A program made the position numbers and the translations under genes. From Glycocaulis profundi (lineage in GTDB: Bacteria; Pseudomonadota; Alphaproteobacteria; Caulobacterales; Maricaulaceae), in assembly GCA_007050995.1 (NCBI GenBank), contig VJOU01000003.1:1-64000 (forward strand): a DNA stretch of 64,000 nucleotides, in the 5' to 3' direction. Positions 23,930 to 32,796 of this stretch are shown one piece after another. The stretch's first letter is position 1; the number at the start of each line of letters is the position of its first letter. The notes below the pieces were generated by a model. It had not been told where the DNA came from. It saw only the letters and a program-made list of their open reading frames with translations, and made no database searches.

Positions 23930-25593
23930 GCGACGCGCCATACAGGGCCAGCCCCCCGCGCGCCCGGCGCGCCGGACCGAACCCGGTCTGGCTCGCGGTC
24001 GCCGGGGCGGTGATCTGCGCCGCGCCGCTCATTGCGGTCGCGGCGCTCGCCGTTTTCGGGGGCTGGACAGACTATTTCGAGCACATCGCCCGCACGCGGC
24101 TGACCACCTATGTGGTCAACACGCTGCTGGTGGGCGCCACCGCGGCCGTGATCGCGGGCGCGGGCGGCACGCTGGCGGCCTGGATGGTGGCGCGCTACCG
24201 CTTCTTCGGACGCGGCGCCTATGAGTGGCTGCTCGCCCTGCCGCTGGCCATGCCCGCCTATGCGGCGGCCTATGGCTGGTACGACCTGACCAGCGCGGCG
24301 GGGCCGCTAAGCTTCCTGCCGACCGTGCGCGGGCCGTTCGGGGCGGGGCTGATCTTCGGGCTGACCTTCTACCCTTATGTCTATCTGCTGGCGCGCGAGG
24401 CCTTCGCGGGTCAGTCGGTGGAGGCCTATGACGCCGCGCGCACGCTGGGCTGCGGGCCGCGCTCGGCCTTCACCCGCGCCGCCCTGCCTCTGGCCCGCCC
24501 GGCCATCGCGGCGGGGCTTGCGCTGGTGGTGATGGAGGCGCTGGCCGATTTCGGCACCGTGGTCCATCTGGGCGCGCCCACCCTGTCGGTGGGCCTGATG
24601 CGCGCCTGGGCGGGCGAAGGCAGCCTGCCGGACGCCGCGCGGCTGGCCCTCATCCTGGTCTCCATCGCCTTCGTGATCTTCTTCCTCGAGCGCCTGATGC
24701 GCCGCAGGGCGCGCCAGTCGGCCAGTTCAGGCCGCAGACGCCCGCCCCAGCGCGTGGCTCTGTCCGCGCCCCTGAGCGCGCTGGCGGCCATCCTGTGCGC
24801 GGTTCCGATCCTGGCCGGGCTCGTCATTCCGCTGGCCCGGCTCGGCTGGCGGGCGATGCACGCGCCGGTGGCCCGCGGGCTGGGCGAGGCGGCGTGGAAC
24901 ACGGTCCTGCTGTCGGGGCTGTCGGGCATGATCGCGGCGGGGCTGGGCCTGTCCTTCGCCTATGCCCTGAGAACCCGCCGCAGGCGCGCGGCCTTCGCCG
25001 CCCGGCTGGCGGGGCTGGGATACGCCGTGCCCGGGGCGGTGGCGGCGGTGGGCGTGCTGGGCCTGCTCGGCTGGGTGCAGGGCGGGCTGGACGATGTCTG
25101 GCGCGCCGCCACCGGCGGCCCCTTCCCGGTTCTGCTGACCGGCGGGATCATCGCGCTGGTCTTCGCCTACCAGTCGCGCTTCGTGGCCGCCGCCATCGGG
25201 CCGTCCGAAAGCGCGCTCAGCCGCGTCACCCCCACCCTGGACCACGCCGCCCGCTCGCTGGGCGCGAAGCCCATGGAGGTCGCCTGGCGCGTCCACTGGC
25301 CGCTGATCAGTTCGGGCGCGGCGCTGGCGGGCCTGCTGGTCTTCGTGGAGGTGATGAAGGAACTGCCCGCGACGATGATCCTGCGGCCTTTCAACTTCAA
25401 CACGCTTGCGGTAACAGCCCATAACTACGCGCATGACGAGCGCCTGGGCGAAGCCGCCCTGCCCGCGCTCGTTCTCGTGCTGATCGCCCTGGGCCCCATG
25501 ATCTGGATCGCCCGCCGCATCACCCGCACCGAGGCCGCCCGGCGCGAAGCCGAGGCCGATCTCGCCGAGAGGACCGGAGCCGGCTGGCAATGA
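23920..25593 (+). CDS. fbpB: Iron ABC transporter permease (FbpB-like)
   Basis: This 557-residue inner-membrane protein is a fusion of two BPD-type permease domains with about 12 membrane segments in total, as in FbpB/SfuB. EAA-loop-like segments occur in each half: EAYDAARTLGCGPRSAFTRA at about 168-187 and DHAARSLGAKPMEVAWRVHW at about 441-460. The ATG at 23920 overlaps the end of the binding-protein gene by 10 bases, and its stop overlaps the ATPase start as ATGA. Confidence 0.93.
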   Translation: MAVSDAPYRASPPRARRAGPNPVWLAVAGAVICAAPLIAVAALAVFGGWTDYFEHIARTRLTTYVVNTLLVGATAAVIAGAGGTLAAWMVARYRFFGRGAYEWLLALPLAMPAYAAAYGWYDLTSAAGPLSFLPTVRGPFGAGLIFGLTFYPYVYLLAREAFAGQSVEAYDAARTLGCGPRSAFTRAALPLARPAIAAGLALVVMEALADFGTVVHLGAPTLSVGLMRAWAGEGSLPDAARLALILVSIAFVIFFLERLMRRRARQSASSGRRRPPQRVALSAPLSALAAILCAVPILAGLVIPLARLGWRAMHAPVARGLGEAAWNTVLLSGLSGMIAAGLGLSFAYALRTRRRRAAFAARLAGLGYAVPGAVAAVGVLGLLGWVQGGLDDVWRAATGGPFPVLLTGGIIALVFAYQSRFVAAAIGPSESALSRVTPTLDHAARSLGAKPMEVAWRVHWPLISSGAALAGLLVFVEVMKELPATMILRPFNFNTLAVTAHNYAHDERLGEAALPALVLVLIALGPMIWIARRITRTEAARREAEADLAERTGAGWQ

Positions 25594-26630
25594 CGACCCA
25601 GAGCCTTCAGGTGGACGGCGCGGAAGTCCGCTTCTCGCCGGGGACCGCGGCTATCCGCGATGTCCGCCTCACCCTGACGCCGGGCAAGGTCACCGCCCTG
25701 CTCGGCCCGTCCGGGTCGGGCAAGTCCACCCTGCTGCGCGCCATCGCGGGGCTGGAGCGGCTGCACGGCGGCATGATCGGCTTCGGCGGCGAGGCGTGGA
25801 GCGGACAGGGCGCGCATCTGGCCCCGGAAAAACGCCGCTGCGGGGTGGTGTTTCAGGATTACGCCCTCTTCCCCCACCTGACCGCCGAGAAGAACGTGGC
25901 CTTCGGCCTGCGCTCGGGCTCCCGCCGGGAGAAGCAGACCGCGGCGATGGAGGGGCTGGCCCGGGTCGAGCTGACCCACCGCGCCCACGCCTACCCCCAT
26001 GAGCTGTCCGGCGGCGAGCAGCAGCGCGTCGCGCTGGCCCGCGCCCTCGCGCCCCGGCCTGCCGTGATGCTGCTGGACGAGCCCTTCTCGGGGCTGGACC
26101 GGCGGCTGAGGGCGGAATTGCGCGAGACCACCATCGCGGCCCTGCGCGCGGCGGGCACGGCGGCGCTGATCGTCACCCACGACGCGGACGAGGCGATGGC
26201 GGTGGCCGACGAGATCGCCCTGATGGCGTCGGGCACCATCATCCAGACCGGCGCGCCCGACCGGCTCTATCTCGAACCGGTCAGCGAGACCGCGGCGCGC
26301 CTTCTTGGCGACATGGAGGCGTTCGACGCGACCGTGGCCGCCGGAGAGGCGCTGACCGCGCTGGGCGCCCTGCCCGCGCCCGGCTTCGCCGAGGGCGCGA
26401 AGGTGCGCGTGCTGGTCCGTCCCGAGGGCATCGTGGTCTCGGGCGGCCCGGACGGGCTGGAGGCCGAAGTCCTGAACCGCCGCCCCTCGGGCGGGCACGT
26501 GAAACTCGACCTGCGCCTGCCCGACGGCCGCACCGCCCAGGCCCGCGCCGCCATCACCGACACGCACGCGTCCGGCGACCGCGTGCGGCTGACCATGGAC
26601 CCCCGCTTCGCGCGGGTGGTGGCCTTCTGA
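25590..26630 (+). CDS. fbpC: Iron ABC transporter ATPase (FbpC-like)
   Basis: The 346-residue ATPase has Walker A GPSGSGKST at 39-47, Q-loop FQDYALFPH, signature LSGGEQQR, Walker B VMLLDEPFSGLD and the H-loop VTHDADEA, then a C-terminal TOBE-like domain (about 265-346) typical of the FbpC/PotA subgroup. It energises import by the two preceding proteins. The start is coupled by ATGA to the permease. A bidirectional terminator follows. Confidence 0.95.
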   Translation: MTTQSLQVDGAEVRFSPGTAAIRDVRLTLTPGKVTALLGPSGSGKSTLLRAIAGLERLHGGMIGFGGEAWSGQGAHLAPEKRRCGVVFQDYALFPHLTAEKNVAFGLRSGSRREKQTAAMEGLARVELTHRAHAYPHELSGGEQQRVALARALAPRPAVMLLDEPFSGLDRRLRAELRETTIAALRAAGTAALIVTHDADEAMAVADEIALMASGTIIQTGAPDRLYLEPVSETAARLLGDMEAFDATVAAGEALTALGALPAPGFAEGAKVRVLVRPEGIVVSGGPDGLEAEVLNRRPSGGHVKLDLRLPDGRTAQARAAITDTHASGDRVRLTMDPRFARVVAF

Positions 26631-26656
26631 GGGACGCCCTGACGCTATCTAAAAAC

Positions 26657-26688
26657 AAAAAAGCCGGGGCTCTCGCCCCGGCTTTTTC
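26657..26688. terminator. Bidirectional terminator
   Basis: An A-rich flank plus GCCGGGGC pairs with GCCCCGGC plus a T5 tract around a TCTC loop. It serves the iron-transporter operon from the left and the convergent dehydrogenase from the right. Confidence 0.92.
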
Positions 26689-26708
26689 AATTCAGCGTGC
26701 GGGCCGCT

Positions 26709-27770
26709 CTAGGCGGCCTCTTTCTTTCCCGCGCGGGCGTCCTCGATGCGCTGGCGGGCCAGCTCGTCGGCGACCAGGTTGGCGGGTTTGCCTTCGCGCT
26801 CGGCGGTGTCGAGGATTTCAGCGAGCGTGGACTGCAGCGTGACCAGCTTGCCTTCGACCCATTTGGCGTCGAAGCGCGCGTCCAGCTCGCCCATCACGTT
26901 GATGATGCCGCCCGCGTTGATGACATAGTCCGGCGCATAGGCGATGCCGCGCTTCATCAGCTCGGCGCCCATCTCGCGGGTGGCGAGCTGGTTGTTGGCC
27001 GCGCCGGCCACCAACTTGACCTTCAGCCGGTCGATGGTCTCGGGATTGATCACCGCGCCCAGGGCGCACGGGGTGAACACGTCCGCGTCCACGTCGTAGA
27101 TCGCGTCCTTGTCCACGACGGTCGCGCCATGCTTCTGCGCCAGCGCGCTCAGGGCCGGTTCGTTGATGTCGGCCAGGAACAGCTCCGCGCCCGCCTCGGC
27201 CAGATGGCCCACCAGGTGCGAGCCTACATGGCCGGTCGCGCCCTGCACGGCGATCTTCACGCCCTCGAGCGAGGATTTGCCCAGCGCCTTCTGGACGCAG
27301 ACCTTGATGCCCAGGAACACGCCCTTGGCGGTGACCGGGCTGGGGTCGCCGGTGCCGTCGGGCAGGCCCACCACGTGGCGGGTGGTCCGGCGGGCGGCCA
27401 CCATGTCGGCGGGGCTGACGCCCACGTCCTCAGCGGAGATGTAGTTGCCGTTCAGGGCTTCGAGCGCGCGGCCAAAGGCCTCGAACAGGGCGACGCGGTC
27501 GAAATCGCCCTTGGGCCTGATGATCACGGACTTGCCGCCGCCGATGGGCAGGTCGGCCATGACGTTTTTGTAGCTCATCCCCTGGGACAGGCGCAGCACG
27601 TCGGTCAGGGCCGCGTGGGAGTCCTCGTAGGCCCACATGCGGCAGCCGCCCACGGCGGGGCCGCGCACGGTGGAGTGCACCGCCAGGATCGCGCGCAGAC
27701 CCGTGACCGGGTCGTCGGCGAACAGAACCTTCTCGTGGTCGTCGAAGGAGGGATGGTCGAACACGCTCAT
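26709..27770 (-). CDS. Leucine/phenylalanine-type amino-acid dehydrogenase
   Basis: This 353-residue Glu/Leu/Phe/Val dehydrogenase oxidatively deaminates a branched-chain or aromatic amino acid with NAD. MSYKNVMADLPIGGGKSVI (about 65-83) carries the Lys residues that bind substrate and catalyse, and IAVQGATGHVGSHLVGHL is the NAD fold. The length fits LeuDH rather than the longer GDH. The ATG at 27770 has GAGGA upstream. The exact amino acid is not determined by visible residues. Confidence 0.9.
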   Translation of the reverse strand: MSVFDHPSFDDHEKVLFADDPVTGLRAILAVHSTVRGPAVGGCRMWAYEDSHAALTDVLRLSQGMSYKNVMADLPIGGGKSVIIRPKGDFDRVALFEAFGRALEALNGNYISAEDVGVSPADMVAARRTTRHVVGLPDGTGDPSPVTAKGVFLGIKVCVQKALGKSSLEGVKIAVQGATGHVGSHLVGHLAEAGAELFLADINEPALSALAQKHGATVVDKDAIYDVDADVFTPCALGAVINPETIDRLKVKLVAGAANNQLATREMGAELMKRGIAYAPDYVINAGGIINVMGELDARFDAKWVEGKLVTLQSTLAEILDTAEREGKPANLVADELARQRIEDARAGKKEAA

Positions 27771-27927
27771 GTCGGCAGTCCTCGCGAAAGCGGCGGGTCG
27801 GATCGGAGCCGTCGGCGCGCGCCTTTTCCGGCGCGTCTCAAACCGGCATGGCGGCCCGATTTCGGGGCTCACTTACTCCCTGTGCCTGCCGGGCGCAAGT
27901 TTCGGAAACTCCACGGTGTTTGTCCGG

Positions 27928-28524
27928 TCAATCCTCGCGCGGGAGGAGTTCGCCGACGCGAGAGCGCAGGGCGGACAAAACCTCCTTTTCAAACCATGAG
28001 TTCCGCTTCAGCCAGGCATTGTTCCGCCAGCTCGGATGCGGCAGCGCACAATACTCCGGCCAGTATTCTCGCCATCGCAGCACGGTTTCGGTCAGGGTCC
28101 GGCCCGCCCGATTCCCCAGATGCCAGCGCTGGGCGTGAGCGCCCACCAGCAGGGTGAGCCGGACTTGAGGAAGGGCCTCGGTGACGGCCTCCTGCCACAG
28201 GGGCGCGCATTCGCGGCGGGGCGGCTTGTCCCCGCCCTTCGCGTCCAGCCCGGGAAAGCAGAAGCCCATGGGCGTGATGGCGAACAAGGCCGGGTCGTAG
28301 AACCGTTCGGGGCTCACCCCCAGCCAGTCGCGCAGACGGTCGCCGGACGGATCGGTGAAGGGCTGGCCGGAGGCCTGCACCCGCGTGCCCGGGGCCTGGC
28401 CCACGATGCGGATGCGGGCGCCCGCGGAGCCCTGCAGCACCGGGCGGCAGGGATGGGCCAGCGCGGGCTGGCAGACCCGGCAGGCGCGGATGCGCGTGGC
28501 CAGAGGATCGAAGCGTTCAGCCAT
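27928..28524 (-). CDS. Uracil-DNA glycosylase family protein
   Basis: The 198-residue protein has the UDG-like fold signatures IRIVGQAPGTRVQASGQPF (about 38-56), where GQAPG is the catalytic-loop equivalent of other families, and LPHPSWRNNAW (about 160-170), the DNA-intercalation/His loop. N-terminal Cys residues in RACRVC could support an iron-sulfur cluster but only a partial set is evident. It overlaps the upstream DUF3253 gene by about 8 bases. A DNA-repair role is likely but uracil activity itself is not certain for this subgroup. Confidence 0.85.
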   Translation of the reverse strand: MAERFDPLATRIRACRVCQPALAHPCRPVLQGSAGARIRIVGQAPGTRVQASGQPFTDPSGDRLRDWLGVSPERFYDPALFAITPMGFCFPGLDAKGGDKPPRRECAPLWQEAVTEALPQVRLTLLVGAHAQRWHLGNRAGRTLTETVLRWREYWPEYCALPHPSWRNNAWLKRNSWFEKEVLSALRSRVGELLPRED

Positions 28525-28771
28525 CGCCTTCGGGCAGGGTAAGGCGATAGACGCCCTTGAAGTCATTCGGATCGACGGGCCGGCCCTTCCTGAGGATGGT
28601 GATCCGCCCCTTCCGGGCCAGACCGACCGCGACCGCGCGCACCGCCTTCATGCGGGTCTGCCAGTCCTCGGGGAAGGCCTCGCGGGCCGCTTCGGACGGG
28701 CAGATGGATTTTCCCGGCCCCCGCGCATCGACCAGACGCAGAATCGCGGTTTCGATAGGATCTTCGCTCAT
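28517..28771 (-). CDS. DUF3253 domain protein
   Basis: This 84-residue protein is one winged-helix-like DUF3253 domain: PIETAILRLVDARGPGKSIC at residues 5-24, PSEAAREAFPEDWQTRMKAV following it, and the end motif RGRPVDPNDFKGVYRL-like (KGRPVDPNDFKGVYRL, about 62-77). The function is unknown. Its end overlaps the start of the UDG-family gene, so the two are probably expressed together. It diverges from the acyltransferase with about 20 bases between starts. Confidence 0.85.
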   Translation of the reverse strand: MSEDPIETAILRLVDARGPGKSICPSEAAREAFPEDWQTRMKAVRAVAVGLARKGRITILRKGRPVDPNDFKGVYRLTLPEGDG

Positions 28772-28792
28772 TCCGCTCAGATAAGGGTTTTC

Positions 28793-29515
28793 ATGCGCCG
28801 CGACCACCGCCCTTACTGGATGCATGCGCTGTGGGAGCGCTTCGAGAACGCGTGGGCCGAGGATTTCCTCGCCCCCCATTTCGACGCGCTGGGCGGGAAC
28901 GCCAAGATCGTGCGGCCCTGGAACGTGGAGGTGTTCGGCCCGAACGTGCGCGCGGGCCGCTCGCTGCACGTGGTCTCGCGCCGCGACCAGCCGGTGAGCT
29001 TCACGGTCTGGTCGCCCGCCGACGCGCCCGGCGCCATCACGATCGGGGACGCCTGCTTCTTCGCGGGCGGGGTGCGGATACTCGCGGCCGGCTCCATCGA
29101 GATCGGCGACGCCTGCCTCTTCGCCAAGAGCGTGACCGTGACCGACAGCGACTGGCACGGCCTGTACGACCGGGTCGATCCCAGGCCCGCGTGGAAGCCG
29201 GTGAAGATCGGAAACAATGTCTGGATCGGCGACGGCGCGCTGATCGGCAAGGGCGTGACCATCGGCGACAACGCGGTGATCGGTGCGCGGGCGGTGGTCG
29301 TGCGCGACGTGGCTGCCAACACGGTGGTGGCGGGCAATCCGGCGAAACCGGTCAAGGACCTCGACCCCGACGGCCCCTTCCGCACCCGGCTCGACCTGAT
29401 GGCCGATGCCGAAGGGCTGGAGGCCTTCATGGACGCGGCCTATCGCGAGGAGCTGAAACGCAACTCCACGCTGGGCTGGCTGCGGATGAAGCTGTTTCCG
29501 CGCCGGGGCGACTGA
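28793..29515 (+). CDS. Hexapeptide-repeat acyltransferase
   Basis: This 240-residue left-handed beta-helix protein is of the maltose/serine acetyltransferase superfamily. Hexapeptide rungs run from about residue 83 to 185 (ITIGDACFFAGGVRI, IEIGDACLFAKSVTV, VKIGNNVWIGDGALIGKG, VTIGDNAVIGARAVVV), with the likely catalytic His in DSDWHGLYD and the usual end NTVVAGNPAKPVKD. It probably acetylates a surface sugar or similar; the substrate is unknown. AGGG precedes the ATG at 28793. Confidence 0.85.
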   Translation: MRRDHRPYWMHALWERFENAWAEDFLAPHFDALGGNAKIVRPWNVEVFGPNVRAGRSLHVVSRRDQPVSFTVWSPADAPGAITIGDACFFAGGVRILAAGSIEIGDACLFAKSVTVTDSDWHGLYDRVDPRPAWKPVKIGNNVWIGDGALIGKGVTIGDNAVIGARAVVVRDVAANTVVAGNPAKPVKDLDPDGPFRTRLDLMADAEGLEAFMDAAYREELKRNSTLGWLRMKLFPRRGD

Positions 29516-29519
29516 GCGC

Positions 29520-29819
29520 TCAGCGGCGAGCGGGCAGCGCCATGCCGTCCTGGAAGGTGATCGGGCGCCGCGTGGGCCGCTCCAGCGCGAGCCTGCGGCG
29601 CACGATGCGCGGATCCTCCGCCTCCCCCGGCCCCAGAAGCGGCCTGCGGCAGCGTGTGCAGCGCAGGCGGGCGGCGAGACGCGCCACGGTCCAGTCGCGC
29701 GCTTCGGGACGGCCGGCCAGGATCGCCGCGGGCGCGACCGCGCTGCGATGCCCGCACGCGCAGTTCGCCACAAGGCGGTGCTCGGCGGCCAGATCGGCCA
29801 AGGTCAGATCCGCGTTCAC
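29520..29819 (-). CDS. Small Cys-pair protein coupled to Y-family polymerase
   Basis: The 99-residue product starts with a GTG that overlaps the polymerase stop as GTGA, so translation is coupled. It has CACGH at residues 20-24 and CTRC at 54-57, a zinc-ribbon-like arrangement, and an Arg-rich C-terminus (IVRRRLALERPTRR). It was missed by ATG-only calling. No family is recognised; coupling suggests an accessory factor of the SOS polymerase. Confidence 0.7.
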   Translation of the reverse strand: MNADLTLADLAAEHRLVANCACGHRSAVAPAAILAGRPEARDWTVARLAARLRCTRCRRPLLGPGEAEDPRIVRRRLALERPTRRPITFQDGMALPARR

Positions 29820-31051
29820 TGGAAGTCCTCGTAGTCGGGGATGCGGGTGAAGGCGATCTTGCCGCCCGCATGCCCGCCCGCGGGCGGGGTCAGCGGGCCG
29901 ACCGAGACCAGCGCGCGGCTGTATCTGCGATTGAGCGAGTCCACCGCCGCGCTGAGGGCCTCCCGGCGCGGGTCGGCCCGGGCGAACAGGTCCGGCTGGC
30001 GCTCGCCGCGCCACAGATCGGAGAAGAACACGCCCACCTGGCCGGGGCTGGTCCGGGGGGGCAGCTCGGCCTCGGCCCTCGACCAGATGGCGCGCACGGC
30101 CCTCAGACAGGCCTGGTCGTCATCGGCGGCGGGGCGCAAGGCGGCGTCCGCCGACCAGCTCTCCTCGCGCAGCCGGATCCACAGGCTGGCCCGCCCGGCG
30201 GCATAGCCTTCCGCGCGCATGCGCCGGACCGCCTTGGCGGCGAGGTAGAGCGAACATTCGCGCGCGCCGGTCAGCGTCCGGCTGCCCGGCGCCAGCACCC
30301 GCCCATGGCCGAACATGCTGCGTTTGGAGCGCTCGCCCTCCACCGCATGACCGTGCAGGGCATACCAGAACCGCTCTCCCGCCACCGAGCCCCAGATGGC
30401 CCGCAACTGCTTGGGCTGGGTGGCCCACAGCGCGCGCATGTCGCCGATCCCCGCCCGGTCCAGACGCGCGATGATGCCCTTGCCCAGCCCCGGCACCGCG
30501 GACCGGTCCAGATCGAGCAGCGGTCCGGGCAGGTCTTCGGGGCGCAGCAGGGTCAGCCCGTCGGGCTTTTCGAACTTGCACACGATCTTGGCCAGATGGG
30601 CGTTGGACGCCATGCCGATGGAGGCGGTGACCACTGGCGTGATGGCGGCGAGCGCGGCCTTGATGTCCCGGCTCAGGCCTTCAGGGTCGCGCGCGCCCCG
30701 CTGGTCGACGGGGGCGGCCAGCTCGTCGATGGAGAAGGCGCCCGCAACCGGCAGGCAGGTTTCCACCGCGCCCACCAGCGCGTGATGGGCGCGGACGTAA
30801 AGCTCGGGCCGCTGGTGACGGAAGACGATGTCCGGGCACAGCGCTTTGGCGTCGCGGCAGGAGGTCCCGGTGCGCACGCCCGCCGCCTTGGCCTCTTTGG
30901 ACACGGCGATGCAGCTCGTCCCGGCGGGATTGTCGCTGGGGATGACGCCGACGGGGCGGCCGCGCAGCCGCCGGTCCATCGCCTGCTCCACGCTGGCGAA
31001 GAACCCGTCGAAATCCATGTACAGCCATTCGAGCCGGTCGGGCCTGCGCAC
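29816..31051 (-). CDS. SOS-regulated Y-family DNA polymerase
   Basis: This 411-residue protein is a DinB/UmuC-type translesion polymerase. Catalytic carboxylates are present: D13 in LYMDFDGFF and D109-E110 in FSIDEL, so unlike ImuB it should be active. The palm/fingers are followed by a helix-hairpin-helix region (VPGLGKGI) and a little-finger domain; the C-terminal part (REALSAAVDSLNRRYSRALV) resembles UmuC rather than DinB. The start is GTG with GGAG 8 bases upstream. A LexA box lies directly before it, and a small Cys-pair gene overlaps its stop. Confidence 0.88.
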   Translation of the reverse strand: MRRPDRLEWLYMDFDGFFASVEQAMDRRLRGRPVGVIPSDNPAGTSCIAVSKEAKAAGVRTGTSCRDAKALCPDIVFRHQRPELYVRAHHALVGAVETCLPVAGAFSIDELAAPVDQRGARDPEGLSRDIKAALAAITPVVTASIGMASNAHLAKIVCKFEKPDGLTLLRPEDLPGPLLDLDRSAVPGLGKGIIARLDRAGIGDMRALWATQPKQLRAIWGSVAGERFWYALHGHAVEGERSKRSMFGHGRVLAPGSRTLTGARECSLYLAAKAVRRMRAEGYAAGRASLWIRLREESWSADAALRPAADDDQACLRAVRAIWSRAEAELPPRTSPGQVGVFFSDLWRGERQPDLFARADPRREALSAAVDSLNRRYSRALVSVGPLTPPAGGHAGGKIAFTRIPDYEDFQ

Positions 31052-31063
31052 GGGAATACTCCA

Positions 31064-31078
31064 GAACAGAAAGAGAAC
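31064..31078 (-). promoter_or_regulatory. LexA (SOS) box
   Basis: On the minus strand the site reads GTTCTCTTTCTGTTC, an exact GTTC-N7-GTTC direct repeat, the LexA operator of alphaproteobacteria. It is 13-27 bases upstream of the polymerase start. Confidence 0.9.
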
Positions 31079-31130
31079 ATTTTCGTTCCCCTCCGTCCGG
31101 AGTCAAGGCGCGCGAGCGGTCCGGCTCAGG

Positions 31131-32411
31131 TCAGAGGCCGAACAGGGCTCCGGGCAGAGCGCCCACGACCGCGCCGGTCATCATGGTCGCCAGCGTGCCC
31201 GAGATCAGGGCGCGCGGGGCGAGGTTCAGGATGTCCTCCCGGCGGCTGGGTGCCACCGCGATCAGGCCGCCGATCAGGATGCCCACCGAGGAGAAGTTCG
31301 CGAAGCCGCAGGCCGCGTAGGTCATGATCATGCGCGAGCGCGGCGACAGCTCGCCGGACACCGCGGCCAGACCCTCGTATGCCACGATCTCGTTGAGCGC
31401 GGTCTTCAGGCCCATCACCGAGCCAGCCGCCTGGGATTCCGCCCACGGGATGCCCATGATCCAGACCAGCGGCGCGAACAGCCAGCCCAGCAGGCGCTGG
31501 ACGGTGACCGGTTCGCCGAACAGGTCGGGGAAGCCGCCCAGCATGAAGTTCACCAGCGCCACGATGGCGGTGAAGACCAGCAGCATGGCGATGATGTTGA
31601 TGAACAGGCGCACCCCGTCCGACACGCCGGTGGTCAGCGCGTCCATCGACGAGTGGTAGAGGTTGGCCGGAATTTTCTCGGGCCCCGCCTCTGCGACGTC
31701 CTCGTCCTGCGGGTGCATGATGCGCGCCATCAGCACCGCGGCGGGCACCGAGATCAGCGAGGCGGTCAGGATGTGGCCCGCCGCGTTCTCGAGCACCTCG
31801 GAAAGCTGGAACACGTAGATCGCCATCACCGAACCCGCCACGGTGGAGAAGCCCACCGTCATGATCAGGAACAGGTCCGACCGGCTCATGGAGGGCAGGC
31901 GCGGGCGGATCAGCACCGGGCTCTCGGTCATGCCCAGAAAGATGTTGGCCGCAGCCCCCAGGCTGGCCGCGCCGGACAGGTTCAGGATGCGGCGGAACAT
32001 CAGCGCGAAGCCGCGCACGGCGAACTCCAGCACCCGCCAGCGCCACAGCAGCGCGGAGATCGCCGACAGCACGATCACCATGGGCAGGGCCTGGAAGGCG
32101 AAGGTGAAGGTCGAACCGCCCGAATCCGGGTCCAGCATGAAGGGGCTCTCCGCCCCGCCCAGATAGCCGAACACGAAGCTCGCGCCCTCGGTGGTCGCCG
32201 CCTGCAGGATCTCCACCACGCGGGTCAGCGAGGCGAGGAAGATGCGCGTGGGCTCGAAGGTGTAAAGCGCGATGGCGATGACGAACTGCACGGCGACCGC
32301 GCCCGCGATCAGCACCCAGGGTGGGGTCTTGCGCGGGCTGAGCAGCCAGGCGATCGCGACAAGGGCGAACACGCCGATGAAGCTGCGAAGCTGCAGTCCG
32401 ATGTCTTCCAT
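31131..32411 (-). CDS. nupC: NupC-family concentrative nucleoside transporter
   Basis: This 426-residue inner-membrane symporter would import nucleosides with H+ or Na+. CNT signatures are present: GMTESPVLIRPRL near residue 186, the NEIVAYEGL segment and YAACGFANFSSVGILIGGL near the end, among about eight or more membrane helices. The ATG at 32411 has GAGGGCG upstream; longer open frames upstream are low-complexity. It is single, facing away from DUF1289. Confidence 0.93.
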   Translation of the reverse strand: MEDIGLQLRSFIGVFALVAIAWLLSPRKTPPWVLIAGAVAVQFVIAIALYTFEPTRIFLASLTRVVEILQAATTEGASFVFGYLGGAESPFMLDPDSGGSTFTFAFQALPMVIVLSAISALLWRWRVLEFAVRGFALMFRRILNLSGAASLGAAANIFLGMTESPVLIRPRLPSMSRSDLFLIMTVGFSTVAGSVMAIYVFQLSEVLENAAGHILTASLISVPAAVLMARIMHPQDEDVAEAGPEKIPANLYHSSMDALTTGVSDGVRLFINIIAMLLVFTAIVALVNFMLGGFPDLFGEPVTVQRLLGWLFAPLVWIMGIPWAESQAAGSVMGLKTALNEIVAYEGLAAVSGELSPRSRMIMTYAACGFANFSSVGILIGGLIAVAPSRREDILNLAPRALISGTLATMMTGAVVGALPGALFGL

Positions 32412-32600
32412 GAAGCGCCCTCGCCCAGACATGATGAAAGCGCGTCCAGATCCCCCGCGACGCGCGATGCCCGGTCCGCGTCGGCGGCAGGGCGAAGAGC
32501 GCACCATAAAAGGCGAGGGCCGGGGATGGAAGCGCCCGGTGGCAGGACGCGCGCAGCGCCGCTCTTGCCTGCACCGTCCGGGCGGCGGCATGGTCGGGCC

Positions 32601-32792
32601 ATGTCCGAGCCCGTCTGGAGCCCCTGCATCAAGGTCTGCTTCGTGGACCCCGCCCGCCAGCTCTGCGTGGGCTGTTTCCGCACGATGGAGGAACTGGGCC
32701 GCTGGACGCGCATGAGCGCGGAAGAACGCGCCGCGGTGGGCGACGCCCTGCCCGCCCGGCGGGCGGAATACGAGGCGGCGGCGAAGGGGTGA
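32601..32792 (+). CDS. DUF1289 family small Cys protein
   Basis: The 63-residue protein has SPCIKVCFVD and LCVGCFRTMEEL with C9, C13, C22 and C25, the conserved four-Cys set of DUF1289, probably binding zinc or an iron-sulfur centre. The motif GRWTRMSAEERAAV is also typical. It starts at the ATG at 32601 and its end is 4 bases from the convergent exporter gene. The function is unknown. Confidence 0.88.
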   Translation: MSEPVWSPCIKVCFVDPARQLCVGCFRTMEELGRWTRMSAEERAAVGDALPARRAEYEAAAKG

Positions 32793-32796
32793 GCCC

